This document shows, in pieces, positions 54,257 through 63,084 of a DNA stretch of 64,000 bases; within the stretch, counting starts at the first letter, position 1, and the number at the start of each line of letters is the position of its first letter. The position numbers and the translations under genes are program-made. Source of the DNA: Rhodothermales bacterium (GTDB taxonomy: Bacteria > Bacteroidota > Rhodothermia > Rhodothermales > VXPQ01); the NCBI GenBank assembly GCA_022825385.1, contig JAJDWX010000009.1, positions 1 through 64,000 on the forward strand, written 5' to 3'. The notes beneath the pieces were generated by a model. That model did no database searches and was not told the DNA's origin. It saw nothing but the letters and a program-made list of their open reading frames with translations.

Positions 54257-55525
54257 TTATTGCGGCGGGCGCTGGAGCCGCTCCCGCACCCCCTCTACCG
54301 CCGGATTCCCTTCGCCGTACCGAAAGGCGCGATGCAGCGCAGCGTCCGCCTGGGCCATTTCCCCCGCCCGCAGATACAGCAAGCCAAGGTTCGCCCACGC
54401 CTCGGCATGGGTCGAATCCGTGCCGAGGACCTGACGAAACAACGCTTCGGCTTCGTCCGGCCGGTTTGTTTGCGCATAGAGCGTGGCGATGTTGGCTTGC
54501 AGCGCCAGGTTGTTCGGTCGCAGGCTGAGGGCGACATGATAAGCGTTCAGCGCTTCCGCAAGCCGTCCCGAACGCCGCAGGGCGTCGGCGTACGTCAACC
54601 ACCCCTGAAAACTTTCCGGCGCAAGGAGCGCCTCGCGGCCGTAGCGTTCTACGTCTTGCTGCTCGGCGCGCAACCGATTGCCTTGCTCCAGCACGCGGGT
54701 TGCTTCGTCCAGTTGCCCCAGGTCGCGCAGGGACTGGCCCAGTAAGAAGGCGGCCTGGTAATTCCAGGGTTGCGCGTCCAGCACGGCGCGCAAGTGCGGC
54801 AGGGCCGCCGCGGGCTGCCCGGTTCGTCGCAAGAGGGCGCCTGTCTTGTAGCGCCAGTCAAGGTGGTCGTCGTCGAGCGCGAGCGCCGCTTCGGCGTGCG
54901 CCAGCGCGGTCGGGAAATCTCCTTCGCGTTCGTGCCAGTCGGCCAGCGCGGCATGGGCAGGCGCGTAGTTCGGATCGACGACGAGGGCCTGTTCGTAGGC
55001 TTCCCGCGCTTCGGCGGGGTCGCCCAGCGTTTCGTACGTAGCCCCCAGTCCGTGCCATGGATTGGGGTCGCGGTTGCGCGCTGTTTCGAGCGCGTAGTAC
55101 GCCAGCGCGTCGCGGTACCGCTTCTGCTCGAACGCCACATTGCCGAGGTTGTGGGCCAGTCCGGGATAATCGGCCTGTATGCGCTGCGCCTCGCGGTAGG
55201 ACGCCCCGGCTTCGTCCATGCGCCCCAATTCGAACCGGATCAGGCCCTGTACGAAGTGCCCGTCGGGCGCAAAGGGCGCATGGGTTATCGCGCTGTCGGC
55301 CCAGGCAAGCCCCTGTGCGTACTCCCGCCGCCCCAACGCCCGCCGCGCCGCGCGCACGAAGCGTTCTGCGTCGGGGGACAAGGGAATGACGGCCGGGACC
55401 GCTGCGGGCGCCTCGGCTCGCTTGTCGCCCTCGTTTGCCCCAGAACGGCACCCGCCGATGATGCACGCCGTGGCGACAAGGAGCGAAAAACAGGAGCTAT
55501 GGCGAAGAAACCGGGCCGGGCGCAT
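54257..55525 (-). CDS. TPR-repeat lipoprotein
   Basis: This 422-residue protein has a lipoprotein signal (lipobox IGGC, Cys26) and about ten tetratricopeptide repeats covering about 45-415 (for example HFVQGLIRFELGRMDEAGAS, NIATLYAQTNRPDEAEALFR). It is a scaffold with no assigned partner. Its promoter region carries the same two 17-bp boxes as the TonB/sterol intergenic region, which suggests shared regulation. It is convergent with the prolyl isomerase gene. Confidence 0.9.
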   Translation of the reverse strand: MRPARFLRHSSCFSLLVATACIIGGCRSGANEGDKRAEAPAAVPAVIPLSPDAERFVRAARRALGRREYAQGLAWADSAITHAPFAPDGHFVQGLIRFELGRMDEAGASYREAQRIQADYPGLAHNLGNVAFEQKRYRDALAYYALETARNRDPNPWHGLGATYETLGDPAEAREAYEQALVVDPNYAPAHAALADWHEREGDFPTALAHAEAALALDDDHLDWRYKTGALLRRTGQPAAALPHLRAVLDAQPWNYQAAFLLGQSLRDLGQLDEATRVLEQGNRLRAEQQDVERYGREALLAPESFQGWLTYADALRRSGRLAEALNAYHVALSLRPNNLALQANIATLYAQTNRPDEAEALFRQVLGTDSTHAEAWANLGLLYLRAGEMAQADAALHRAFRYGEGNPAVEGVRERLQRPPQ

Positions 55526-55553
55526 GCCGAATTTCCAGAGGAAACGATGGATC

Positions 55554-55601
55554 TATGCAATAATTGCATAAAATAGCCCTTTATTATGCAATAAGCGTAT
55601 A
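55554..55601 (-). promoter_or_regulatory. Paired 17-bp boxes F and G upstream of the TPR gene
   Basis: Box F, TATGCAATAATTGCATA (55554-55570), is a perfect dyad. Box G, TATGCAATAAGCGTATA (55585-55601), is an imperfect one. The spacer is again 14 bp and the second box again has a GCGTATA/GCATA-type right arm, exactly as in boxes A-D 10.8 kb away. The pair lies 29-76 bp upstream of the TPR gene ATG, immediately after the stop of the DUF5916 gene. Confidence 0.65.
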
Positions 55602-55606
55602 GATCC

Positions 55607-58312
55607 TTACGAACTGAACCACCAGTTCATTTTCAGCACGAACACGTTTCTCGTGGGCGCGTCGGCCAACTGGTCGAAGGACGAGCCGAACGCGAAGTAC
55701 GGGTCGTCCGTGGCGTCGGATCGTTGCTGCGTCCAGACAAGATACAGCGTGGAGCCGGGCCGGTATTCCCAGCGCGCCACCGCCGTTCCCCGGAGCGAGG
55801 CGAAGTTGAAATCCCGATTGGGAAGTTCGAACGCCTGGGCGGGTCCGCCGGGTCCGTCCGGATCCGCCGTCCGCGTTTCCTCGTCGAACGTCGAGCCTTC
55901 TTCGCCGTAGCGTATGAAATCGTAGGACCGGGCGCGCGCCAGTTCCTTGTATTCGGAATAATCCCCCACGGAAACGAGCGGCTGCGCATACAGCTGGAAA
56001 CTCAGTTCCGGGGTGAATGTCCAGTTGAGCCGGATGGCGGACGACAGCGTGATCTGGTCGAGTTTGGCGAATACGTAGCGTTTCCCGAAGGTTTGGTCGG
56101 CCAGCGGATCGTCGAAGGCGTCGACCCATTGGCTTTTGCTGGTCGTCCATTCGACGGACGGGTTCAGGGACAGGGCCACGTTCGAGGCGGCTTGCCATTC
56201 GATGTCTACGCCCAGTTCCGTTTCCTTTCCGGACCCCCTGCGTTCCAGGTCCGCCTCAAGTCCGAACACGAACGCCTTGCGCCGGTCGGAGTACGCGTTC
56301 AGGCCCATGCCCCATCCCGCCGGTTGCAGCGTCAGCGGGCCGCCCCGCGTCCGCCGCGTATTTACGGTTTCCGGGTTCGCGAAGAAGCGTCCGAATACCG
56401 AGTAGTAATTCGGAAACAGCGCGCGACCGAACAGGAACGCCCCCGACGAGAACACGTTGCCGTCGTAGTCGACGCCGCGGAAGAGGGCGGCCATTACGAA
56501 GGCGTCTCGCGTAAATCGGGTGGGATCGTTCCAGCTGTATCCCGTGGCGACATGCGCGTTCACGTTGCCCGAACTGTACTGGAACCCGGCGTCGTTTACG
56601 TCGAAAGAAGAGGATACGGCTTCGATCGCCGTATTGACGCTCAACCGTCCGCGTTCCCTGGTCAGACCCATGCGCCCGGTCCATCCGCTCAGGGAGGTGG
56701 CGGCGCTGTCGATGCGGACATGCTTCCTGTCCGGGCGCTGGAAGTAATGCACCGAACTTCGCTGAATGTCCAGGAGCCGCGCTTCGGTTCCTGTCACGCG
56801 GGACCACCCCGCAGAACCGTTCAGCACCCAGGTTTTTTCCTCGTCGAGGAAAGTCCAACCGTCCATGCCGAAGACCAGGGACTGCTTGTTCATCTGGTCC
56901 ATGAGGCGCTCGTCCGAAAAGAACCGCTGGTTGACGGTGGACAAAAAGCCCAGGCCATGGCGTCCCTCCGCGAACTCTTTCTGGGCGCGGTATGCGCCGT
57001 ACCAGGCGGCTGGCTCTATTTCCGCTTCGGATTGCGCGCCGGATTCGCTTTGCAATCGGGCGTGTTCCCGCGCCGTTAGCGCCTGCATGGCGCCTACGTT
57101 CCAGTCGCCCGCCAGTTTGCCCACGATTTTGGCGGCGCCGAGTATGCGCGTGCCGTCGGGCACGTCTGCAAACGCATGGTCGGGCAAATTCCCCGTGGGC
57201 GCCCGCCCGATCCGGCGGCTGTAGAAAAAGGAGAGGCCGTTGTGAAAATTCACGTTGAAACTGGGGCCGCCTCGTCCGAAATCGCCGAATACGGACGCGC
57301 CTTCCACGAAGAACGGGCGTTTTTCCGAGAAGTACGTTTCGTAATCCCCCAGGTTGACGACGGCCGGGTCTACTTCCACCTGCCCGAAATCAGGATTTAC
57401 CGTGGCGTTCATCGTCAGGTTGGAGTTCAAGGCGTAGCGTATGTCCAGGCCTCCGTCCAGTGCGTACGCGGAGCCGTCGTTGAACGGGTCGTCCTCGCCG
57501 ACCGCCTGATCGTAGTCGCCTCGGGACGTAACGTACGGGATCAGCTCCAGCTGGCGCCGGGGACGAATATCCCGAATGCCCGCCAGTTCCGGGAACCGGC
57601 TTACGAAGCCGCTTTCGTCGCTGGGGGTGTACGCGAGATAGGCGCGTTCCTGTTTGCGGGAAATGCCGCGCATGAAGTTGATCCCCCATACGTATTCGTC
57701 CTGCTGGTAGAATCGCAGCTGCGAATACGGGATGCGCATTTCTGCCGTCCATCCGTACGACGTGCGCTGTACGCGCCCCTGCCATACGCCATCCCAGTCG
57801 GAATCGTCGTGGTTGTCGTTCATGAACACCCCGTCGTGCAGCGTACCGGCGGCGTTCAGGCCGAAGTAGTACCCGCTTCGGCGGTCCCGGTACGGGTCCA
57901 GGGCGACCGCGAAAAAGTCGGATTCCAGGTCCGCGTCGCGGCGGCCCAGGCGGGCGACGATGGAGTCTGGCGCGCTGTCGAACAGGCGGGCCCCGACGTA
58001 GATTGCTTCGCTATCGTACAGGACGATGGCTTCGGTGCGTTCGGTTGCGGGCGCTCCCTCGTCGGGGTCCGATTGAAAAAACCGGTCGGCGGGCGCGCCC
58101 CGCTCCCATGCCGGCTCGTCCAGCCGCCCGTCGATCCGTATGGCCTCCGTCGCCGCCGCGGCGGTTACGGTTTGCAGAAGGTTGCGCGGCGCCTCCGCAT
58201 CTCCCGAGGAGGCGTCCTCTGAACGATCTGCCCGGGCGTATGTCTGGCCCCGGCTTGCGGGAGCCGAAAAGACGAGTATGAAAAAAAGCAGAATACGGGC
58301 GGTCGCAAGCAT
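55607..58312 (-). CDS. DUF5916 protein: CBM9-like domain plus outer-membrane barrel
   Basis: This 901-residue protein has a signal peptide (about 1-22) and a carbohydrate-binding family 9-like domain (about 55-230, IRIDGRLDEPAWERGAPA, EAIYVGARLFDS, TAEMRIPYSQLRF). A long barrel of the DUF5916 type follows (YFSEKRPFFVEGASVF, the family's EKRPFF hallmark), ending VFVLKMNWWFSS. It is an outer-membrane protein of unproven role, often near peptidase or glycan genes. The ATG at 58312 begins the signal peptide. Confidence 0.88.
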   Translation of the reverse strand: MLATARILLFFILVFSAPASRGQTYARADRSEDASSGDAEAPRNLLQTVTAAAATEAIRIDGRLDEPAWERGAPADRFFQSDPDEGAPATERTEAIVLYDSEAIYVGARLFDSAPDSIVARLGRRDADLESDFFAVALDPYRDRRSGYYFGLNAAGTLHDGVFMNDNHDDSDWDGVWQGRVQRTSYGWTAEMRIPYSQLRFYQQDEYVWGINFMRGISRKQERAYLAYTPSDESGFVSRFPELAGIRDIRPRRQLELIPYVTSRGDYDQAVGEDDPFNDGSAYALDGGLDIRYALNSNLTMNATVNPDFGQVEVDPAVVNLGDYETYFSEKRPFFVEGASVFGDFGRGGPSFNVNFHNGLSFFYSRRIGRAPTGNLPDHAFADVPDGTRILGAAKIVGKLAGDWNVGAMQALTAREHARLQSESGAQSEAEIEPAAWYGAYRAQKEFAEGRHGLGFLSTVNQRFFSDERLMDQMNKQSLVFGMDGWTFLDEEKTWVLNGSAGWSRVTGTEARLLDIQRSSVHYFQRPDRKHVRIDSAATSLSGWTGRMGLTRERGRLSVNTAIEAVSSSFDVNDAGFQYSSGNVNAHVATGYSWNDPTRFTRDAFVMAALFRGVDYDGNVFSSGAFLFGRALFPNYYSVFGRFFANPETVNTRRTRGGPLTLQPAGWGMGLNAYSDRRKAFVFGLEADLERRGSGKETELGVDIEWQAASNVALSLNPSVEWTTSKSQWVDAFDDPLADQTFGKRYVFAKLDQITLSSAIRLNWTFTPELSFQLYAQPLVSVGDYSEYKELARARSYDFIRYGEEGSTFDEETRTADPDGPGGPAQAFELPNRDFNFASLRGTAVARWEYRPGSTLYLVWTQQRSDATDDPYFAFGSSFDQLADAPTRNVFVLKMNWWFSS

Positions 58313-58573
58313 GAAAGGGGTTCAGATGGGTTACTCGAAGCCTTGGGAAGGGCCAAAAAGGCGAGACGGGGCGCCGCCTCCTCGACGGCAAGCCTGTTTG
58401 GCCCACGACCCTTCTTGCGCAATACGAAAGAAACGGGAGATGGTTACGCCGGGGGGCTTGCCATCGTTACGCGGGGGTATAGCGCGCTATGGCGCAACCA
58501 TGCCCTTCTTGCCTTGTCGATTCGCAAGGCTGTTTTTCCTGACGATCTGCTTGCGGATGCGCGGACGCCCTGC

Positions 58574-60634
58574 TTACCGCATCGCCGTCAGGGGCGTTGT
58601 CAGGAGGTGCGTGCGCTTGCCGTCATCCAGGAAGAGGCGCGAGAAATACATGCCGGGAGGCAGCGTCGGGCGTAGGGTCATGGCGTGCGTTCCCGTAGCG
58701 AACGCTTCCGGGGCCCGGGCATATACGGTGCGTCCCAGTACGTCCACGATTTCGAGGCGGGCGCGTACGGGCCGGTCGGTTCGGAACGCCAGCTGGACTT
58801 CTCCGGAAAACGGATTGGGCCAGGCTCCTTCCAGATGCATTCCCTCCGGTATTTCCTCGGCTTGTTCGGCGGAAGTGGCCTGCTTGAGCGTAAAGCGCAT
58901 CCGGTTTACGTTGAAGCCCCCGGTGCGCACATTCATTCTCAGGATATGCTCCCCGGCGGGCAGCGTCACGTCGCGCAGCCATATCGAGGTCCATTTTTGC
59001 CATCCGCCGGTTACGGGCGCCCTGACAAACGGACCGATGCGCTCGCCGTCCACCGCCAGGCTCAGAAGGCCGCCGCTGCCTCCCGAAGCCACGCGAATTT
59101 CCACGTCATAGATTCCTTCCGTATCGACCTGCACCGTCCAGGTCAGCCATTCGGTCGTTTCGATCCACCCCACATTGTATTCGAATCCTTCCGGGTCCTC
59201 TGATTTCTGGATGTCTACGCCGTCGTTGCGGTATTCGTACCCCTGATTGCCGACGCCGTCTCGTCCGTCGACGCGCATGAGATCGCGGTCCTGGTAGGTG
59301 GTCCCCGCATGTCCGACGTCGTAATCCGCGGCATTGATAATGCCTGGAATGCGGTGTTCCTTGAAGGGTTTGCGCAGCCTGGCGTAATCCGGGTCCAGCA
59401 GCGACGCCAGAACGCCTGGCCGCACGTCGCAGGAATCAAGGTCCAGCCCCATGGCCATGGAGAAAAGCCCCTCGGCGGCCGCCCGGCTGTTCGGTCGAGG
59501 GTTGTTTTCAGGGTTGTTCAGGTAATTGATCACGTTTACGTATCCTGGCGTAAACGGCGCGGAAAGCGGGCTCGTAATCGTGGCTATTTTCTTGTGCGTC
59601 CACCAGTTCCATCCGATCCCGTGCGTTTCCGCAAGCCGGGTCACTTCGAAGAACCACGGGTTGGAGTTCTCCCCCGATTCGCCCAGCCACAGCGGCGCAT
59701 CGTTTTTTCTGCTAAAATCCAGCAGGTAGTTGATGGTGCCCACGTCCGTCGCGTTCCAGTACTTGTGGAAGGCATAGACGATATTGTCGTCCCCCAGATT
59801 TTCCAGTTGCGGGGGGAACGTGGTGGCGTAGTAATTCCCTTCTATGAAGAGGATATGGTTCTGGTCGATCTGGCGGATGGCCTCGATGAGGCGCACGTAC
59901 AAGGCGCGCAGGGCTTCCGATTGCGCCACGCCGTCGCCGATGGCGTCGGGCGTTACGGGTTCGTTGATCAGGTCGTACCCGATGATGAGCGGCTCGTCTG
60001 CGTAGCGGCGGGCGATTTCGGTCCATATAGTAACCAGCTGGTCCTGGTACGGGTCGGGTTCCGTCCACAGGCGGGCTGTGCCGTCGCTGTCGCTGATGGG
60101 GCCGGCGTTCTGTCCGCCGGGCGCGGCGTGCATGTCCAGAATGACGTCGATTTCGTATTTGCGGCACCACTCGATAAACGTGTCGATCAGTTCGAACCCG
60201 CTTTCGATGAACGTTTCCGTATCGGGGTCGAAGAGCAGATTGTAATGCATGGGGAGGCGGAGATGATCGAATCCCCAGTCGGCGATGGCCGCAATATCCT
60301 TTTCGTCGACATAGTTGGCCCGGTATAGCTCGAAGAAACGGTCCGCGCCCGCTTTGCCGATCAGGTCTTCGATTTGCGCCCGGATGGTGCGGGGAGAGCC
60401 GCCGTCGATGGCGGTCATATGCACCATGTACCCCTCCGGCACGAGCCAGCCGCCCAGGCCGAGGCCGCGTATGACCACCGGATCGCCGTCCCTGTTGAGA
60501 ATCTGCGTGCCTTCGGCCCGGAAGAAACCTTGCGTTTGCGCCTGCGCCGGAAGGATCAGGAGGAGGGCCGCCAAGGCGCCTGCAATTCGGGAGAGGTTCA
60601 ATAGCAACAGGGTGCGTTCGCGGCGGCTTTTCAT
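58574..60634 (-). CDS. GH5 family endoglucanase with CBM and Por-type C-terminal domain
   Basis: This 686-residue secreted glycoside hydrolase has a signal peptide (about 8-33, ending AQAQ). The GH5 barrel spans about 35-385, with acid/base Glu225 in LINEPV and nucleophile Glu319 in LGESGEN. A CBM6/35-like beta-sandwich lies at about 430-570 (GFEYNVGWIETTEWLTWTV), followed by a sorting-type C-terminal domain (AWPNPFSGEVQLAFRTDRP, LPPGMYFSRLF). It probably attacks beta-glucan or mannan; subfamily is not assignable by eye. It is divergent from the CBM9-like protein gene. Confidence 0.9.
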   Translation of the reverse strand: MKSRRERTLLLLNLSRIAGALAALLLILPAQAQTQGFFRAEGTQILNRDGDPVVIRGLGLGGWLVPEGYMVHMTAIDGGSPRTIRAQIEDLIGKAGADRFFELYRANYVDEKDIAAIADWGFDHLRLPMHYNLLFDPDTETFIESGFELIDTFIEWCRKYEIDVILDMHAAPGGQNAGPISDSDGTARLWTEPDPYQDQLVTIWTEIARRYADEPLIIGYDLINEPVTPDAIGDGVAQSEALRALYVRLIEAIRQIDQNHILFIEGNYYATTFPPQLENLGDDNIVYAFHKYWNATDVGTINYLLDFSRKNDAPLWLGESGENSNPWFFEVTRLAETHGIGWNWWTHKKIATITSPLSAPFTPGYVNVINYLNNPENNPRPNSRAAAEGLFSMAMGLDLDSCDVRPGVLASLLDPDYARLRKPFKEHRIPGIINAADYDVGHAGTTYQDRDLMRVDGRDGVGNQGYEYRNDGVDIQKSEDPEGFEYNVGWIETTEWLTWTVQVDTEGIYDVEIRVASGGSGGLLSLAVDGERIGPFVRAPVTGGWQKWTSIWLRDVTLPAGEHILRMNVRTGGFNVNRMRFTLKQATSAEQAEEIPEGMHLEGAWPNPFSGEVQLAFRTDRPVRARLEIVDVLGRTVYARAPEAFATGTHAMTLRPTLPPGMYFSRLFLDDGKRTHLLTTPLTAMR

Positions 60635-60771
60635 GGTTTCGTCCGGGCGTGGCGAGGGGGGAGGGCGAAAAAATTGCTGTATTAATGAATTTATCTTGCA
60701 TGTTATGTAAATTTATTGTAAATAGCCAAGCCGTACGCATTTTCCTTCCAGATAATCCCCAAGAGGACCTT

Positions 60772-63051
60772 ATGACTTTGCGTTACCGTATCAGCCGCGC
60801 TACGCATTCCTTTCGCCACGCCATAACCCGCTTGGCCGGAGGCGCTTTCGCGCTTCTGCTTTGCGCGGGCGTCGTCGCGCATACCGCCGAGGCGCAGGCC
60901 CCGGCGCTGGGCGATAGCTTCATCTTTTTCGTGGATGGGGTGAACGTCGAGCTTGAAGGGGTCGATGGCGGCGAGGTCGTCGCCGATCCGAAAGACGTCG
61001 ACAACAAGGTGCTGAAGCTCGACAATGGGAACTACAATTATCACGGGTTTCGTTTCGGCAGAGGAAACACCACCGCGGAAAAAACAGGTTCTCCTCGCGA
61101 CCTGACGGCCAATCGGGACGCCGGGAACGTCCTCCATTTTCGCATTATGGTGGACCCGGCGAATCCGAACATGGACGGAAGCGGCGACATCGTGCAGCAG
61201 TACCGCCTTGCGATCCAGTTTGAGGATTACAGGGAGAATCAGGGAGAAGCCGAAAATAGCAATAACCCCTTCCGTCTGCGCTGGGCCATAGCGGACAGCC
61301 TGCGCGACGGGGAGTGGCACACTGTGTCTGTGACACTGCCGCCCGCCACATGGGCGGAACTCGAAGCCGCCAAAACGGATGGCTCCCTGACGGGGCATGA
61401 ATCCCAGTGGCTATACGCCGGTTCCTGGGCAGGCAGCTTCGCGATCGGGCTCGATTTGTTGGGACCGGACGCTACTACACAACGGGCCGATTTGTGGACA
61501 GAATTTGAATGGGACAATGTGGAGGCCCTGGGCATTCAGTGGGACTGGGGCGAAGGCGAAGCAGAGGGCGCCCCGATTTACCTGGACGATGTGTATATCG
61601 GGCCGGCTGGCCTGGATCTTTCTGACGCGACGGGGGAGCCTGCGGCCATGTCCAACATTATGGGCACTGCCGACGGCCCCGTCAATGTGGTTTCCTGGAC
61701 CCATAATCCCGATTTCGGGGGGTACAATGTGTATTGGAGCGCAGCTCCGATCACGGATGTGACTTCCGACGAGGTATATTCTCTCAAGACGGTGTCCGAG
61801 GCGCCTTACGAGGCGCGGCACGAAATTGAGATTCCTCATTCGTTTTCTGTGGAAGGTTCGACGCTTTACTATGCAGTAACCAGTCTGAGCCAGTTTGGCG
61901 TGGAGAACCGGGATGTGTCGGGTAGCGCGGTGGCGATAGACAACCAGGACCTTGCCGTTTCGCCCGCGATCCTGTCGTTGACGCCTGCCCAGGACGAAAT
62001 GTTGTTCGATGCGGTCAATGCGGGGATGGCGTCGAAGGAAGGTTTTCCTGAGAAGTCCATGCCGTTCGTGGTTGACGACATGCATTCGCAGCTTTCCGAG
62101 AACGGCGTCACCTTGCCTGCAAGCAACGACGACCTTTCCGCCTTCGTATGGGTAGCGTATTTCCCGGGGGATGTCGACATGGGTCTGACTACGAACATAT
62201 GGGTGTACGCGGAAGTCACCGACGACGTGGCGGATTACGCTCCGGACAACGTTCCCCTGAACGAAGCCTGGAAATACGATTCCATTGAAATCGGCTGGGG
62301 CAGCTACGACGTGCGCGACGCCGGCGGTACGATTCTCAGCGGCTCTCCGCACGAAAACTTCATGCGCGGCAACTTCCCTGATTACCAGCTCCGCGTGTCT
62401 CCGCACGGGGCCAAAGCCGACGCGGAAGCAAAGACCTTCGTGTTTAGCGACGTCGACACGCCGAATCCCGGCGGCGCGGCGTACGCTGCTACGGCGAAAG
62501 GGTACAATATCCTGGCGGCCTTCGATACTTCGGTTATGCAGAAACCCGAGGATACGCCCAAACCGTTCCCGGGCGAGGGCGAAGTCCGTTTCATGCCGTT
62601 TACGATTACCTTGAACGACGCAGACGGGGAAGGGGCCGATCCGCCGCGCGTACACCAGATATCCTGGAGCAACAATCCCACGTTGAACAATACTTGGTGG
62701 AATACGCCGAGCCAGTGGCAAGTCGTAGGGATGGTCGGTCCCGGGGGCGTCACTTCGTCGGAAGGGGATTCGGAACTGCCGACGACGCATGCCCTCGAAC
62801 AGAACTATCCGAATCCGTTCAATCCGGCTACGACCATTCGTTTCCAGCTGCCGCAGGCCGAGCAGGTGACGCTGCGCGTATTCGATGTGCTGGGCCGCGA
62901 AGTGGCCGCGCTGCTTGACGATGCGTCGATGACGGCGGGCGAGCATACCGTGCGGTTCGACGCTTCCGGGCTTACGTCCGGGGTGTACTTGTACCGTCTC
63001 GAAGCGGGAGCCTCCTTCGTGCAGACCCGCCGCATGTTGCTGGTGAAATAG
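60772..63051 (+). CDS. Secreted CBM9-like protein with T9SS sorting domain
   Basis: This 759-residue secreted protein has a signal peptide (about 20-41, ending AEAQA). N-terminal beta-sandwich sequence (about 45-290) contains WAIADSLRDGEWHTV and ends at APIYLDDVYIG, as in glycan-binding jelly rolls. A fibronectin-like segment follows (VNVVSWTHNPDFGGYNVYWS), then a CBM9-like region (about 470-650, NEAWKYDSIEIGWGSYD). The C-terminal domain NYPNPFNPATTIRFQLP...GVYLYRLEAG is the clearest type IX sorting signal in the window. A purine-rich AAGAGGA 6 bp before the ATG at 60772 decides the start. No catalytic site is recognised. Confidence 0.82.
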   Translation: MTLRYRISRATHSFRHAITRLAGGAFALLLCAGVVAHTAEAQAPALGDSFIFFVDGVNVELEGVDGGEVVADPKDVDNKVLKLDNGNYNYHGFRFGRGNTTAEKTGSPRDLTANRDAGNVLHFRIMVDPANPNMDGSGDIVQQYRLAIQFEDYRENQGEAENSNNPFRLRWAIADSLRDGEWHTVSVTLPPATWAELEAAKTDGSLTGHESQWLYAGSWAGSFAIGLDLLGPDATTQRADLWTEFEWDNVEALGIQWDWGEGEAEGAPIYLDDVYIGPAGLDLSDATGEPAAMSNIMGTADGPVNVVSWTHNPDFGGYNVYWSAAPITDVTSDEVYSLKTVSEAPYEARHEIEIPHSFSVEGSTLYYAVTSLSQFGVENRDVSGSAVAIDNQDLAVSPAILSLTPAQDEMLFDAVNAGMASKEGFPEKSMPFVVDDMHSQLSENGVTLPASNDDLSAFVWVAYFPGDVDMGLTTNIWVYAEVTDDVADYAPDNVPLNEAWKYDSIEIGWGSYDVRDAGGTILSGSPHENFMRGNFPDYQLRVSPHGAKADAEAKTFVFSDVDTPNPGGAAYAATAKGYNILAAFDTSVMQKPEDTPKPFPGEGEVRFMPFTITLNDADGEGADPPRVHQISWSNNPTLNNTWWNTPSQWQVVGMVGPGGVTSSEGDSELPTTHALEQNYPNPFNPATTIRFQLPQAEQVTLRVFDVLGREVAALLDDASMTAGEHTVRFDASGLTSGVYLYRLEAGASFVQTRRMLLVK

Positions 63052-63084
63052 CTGAAAAGCGTTGGCAAGCAGGGGGCGCGGGTT

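Noticed and set aside
58479-58490. 12-bp perfect palindrome ATAGCGCGCTAT upstream of the DUF5916 gene
   Set aside because: Perfect palindromes of this length are expected occasionally in GC-rich DNA, and no second copy was found.
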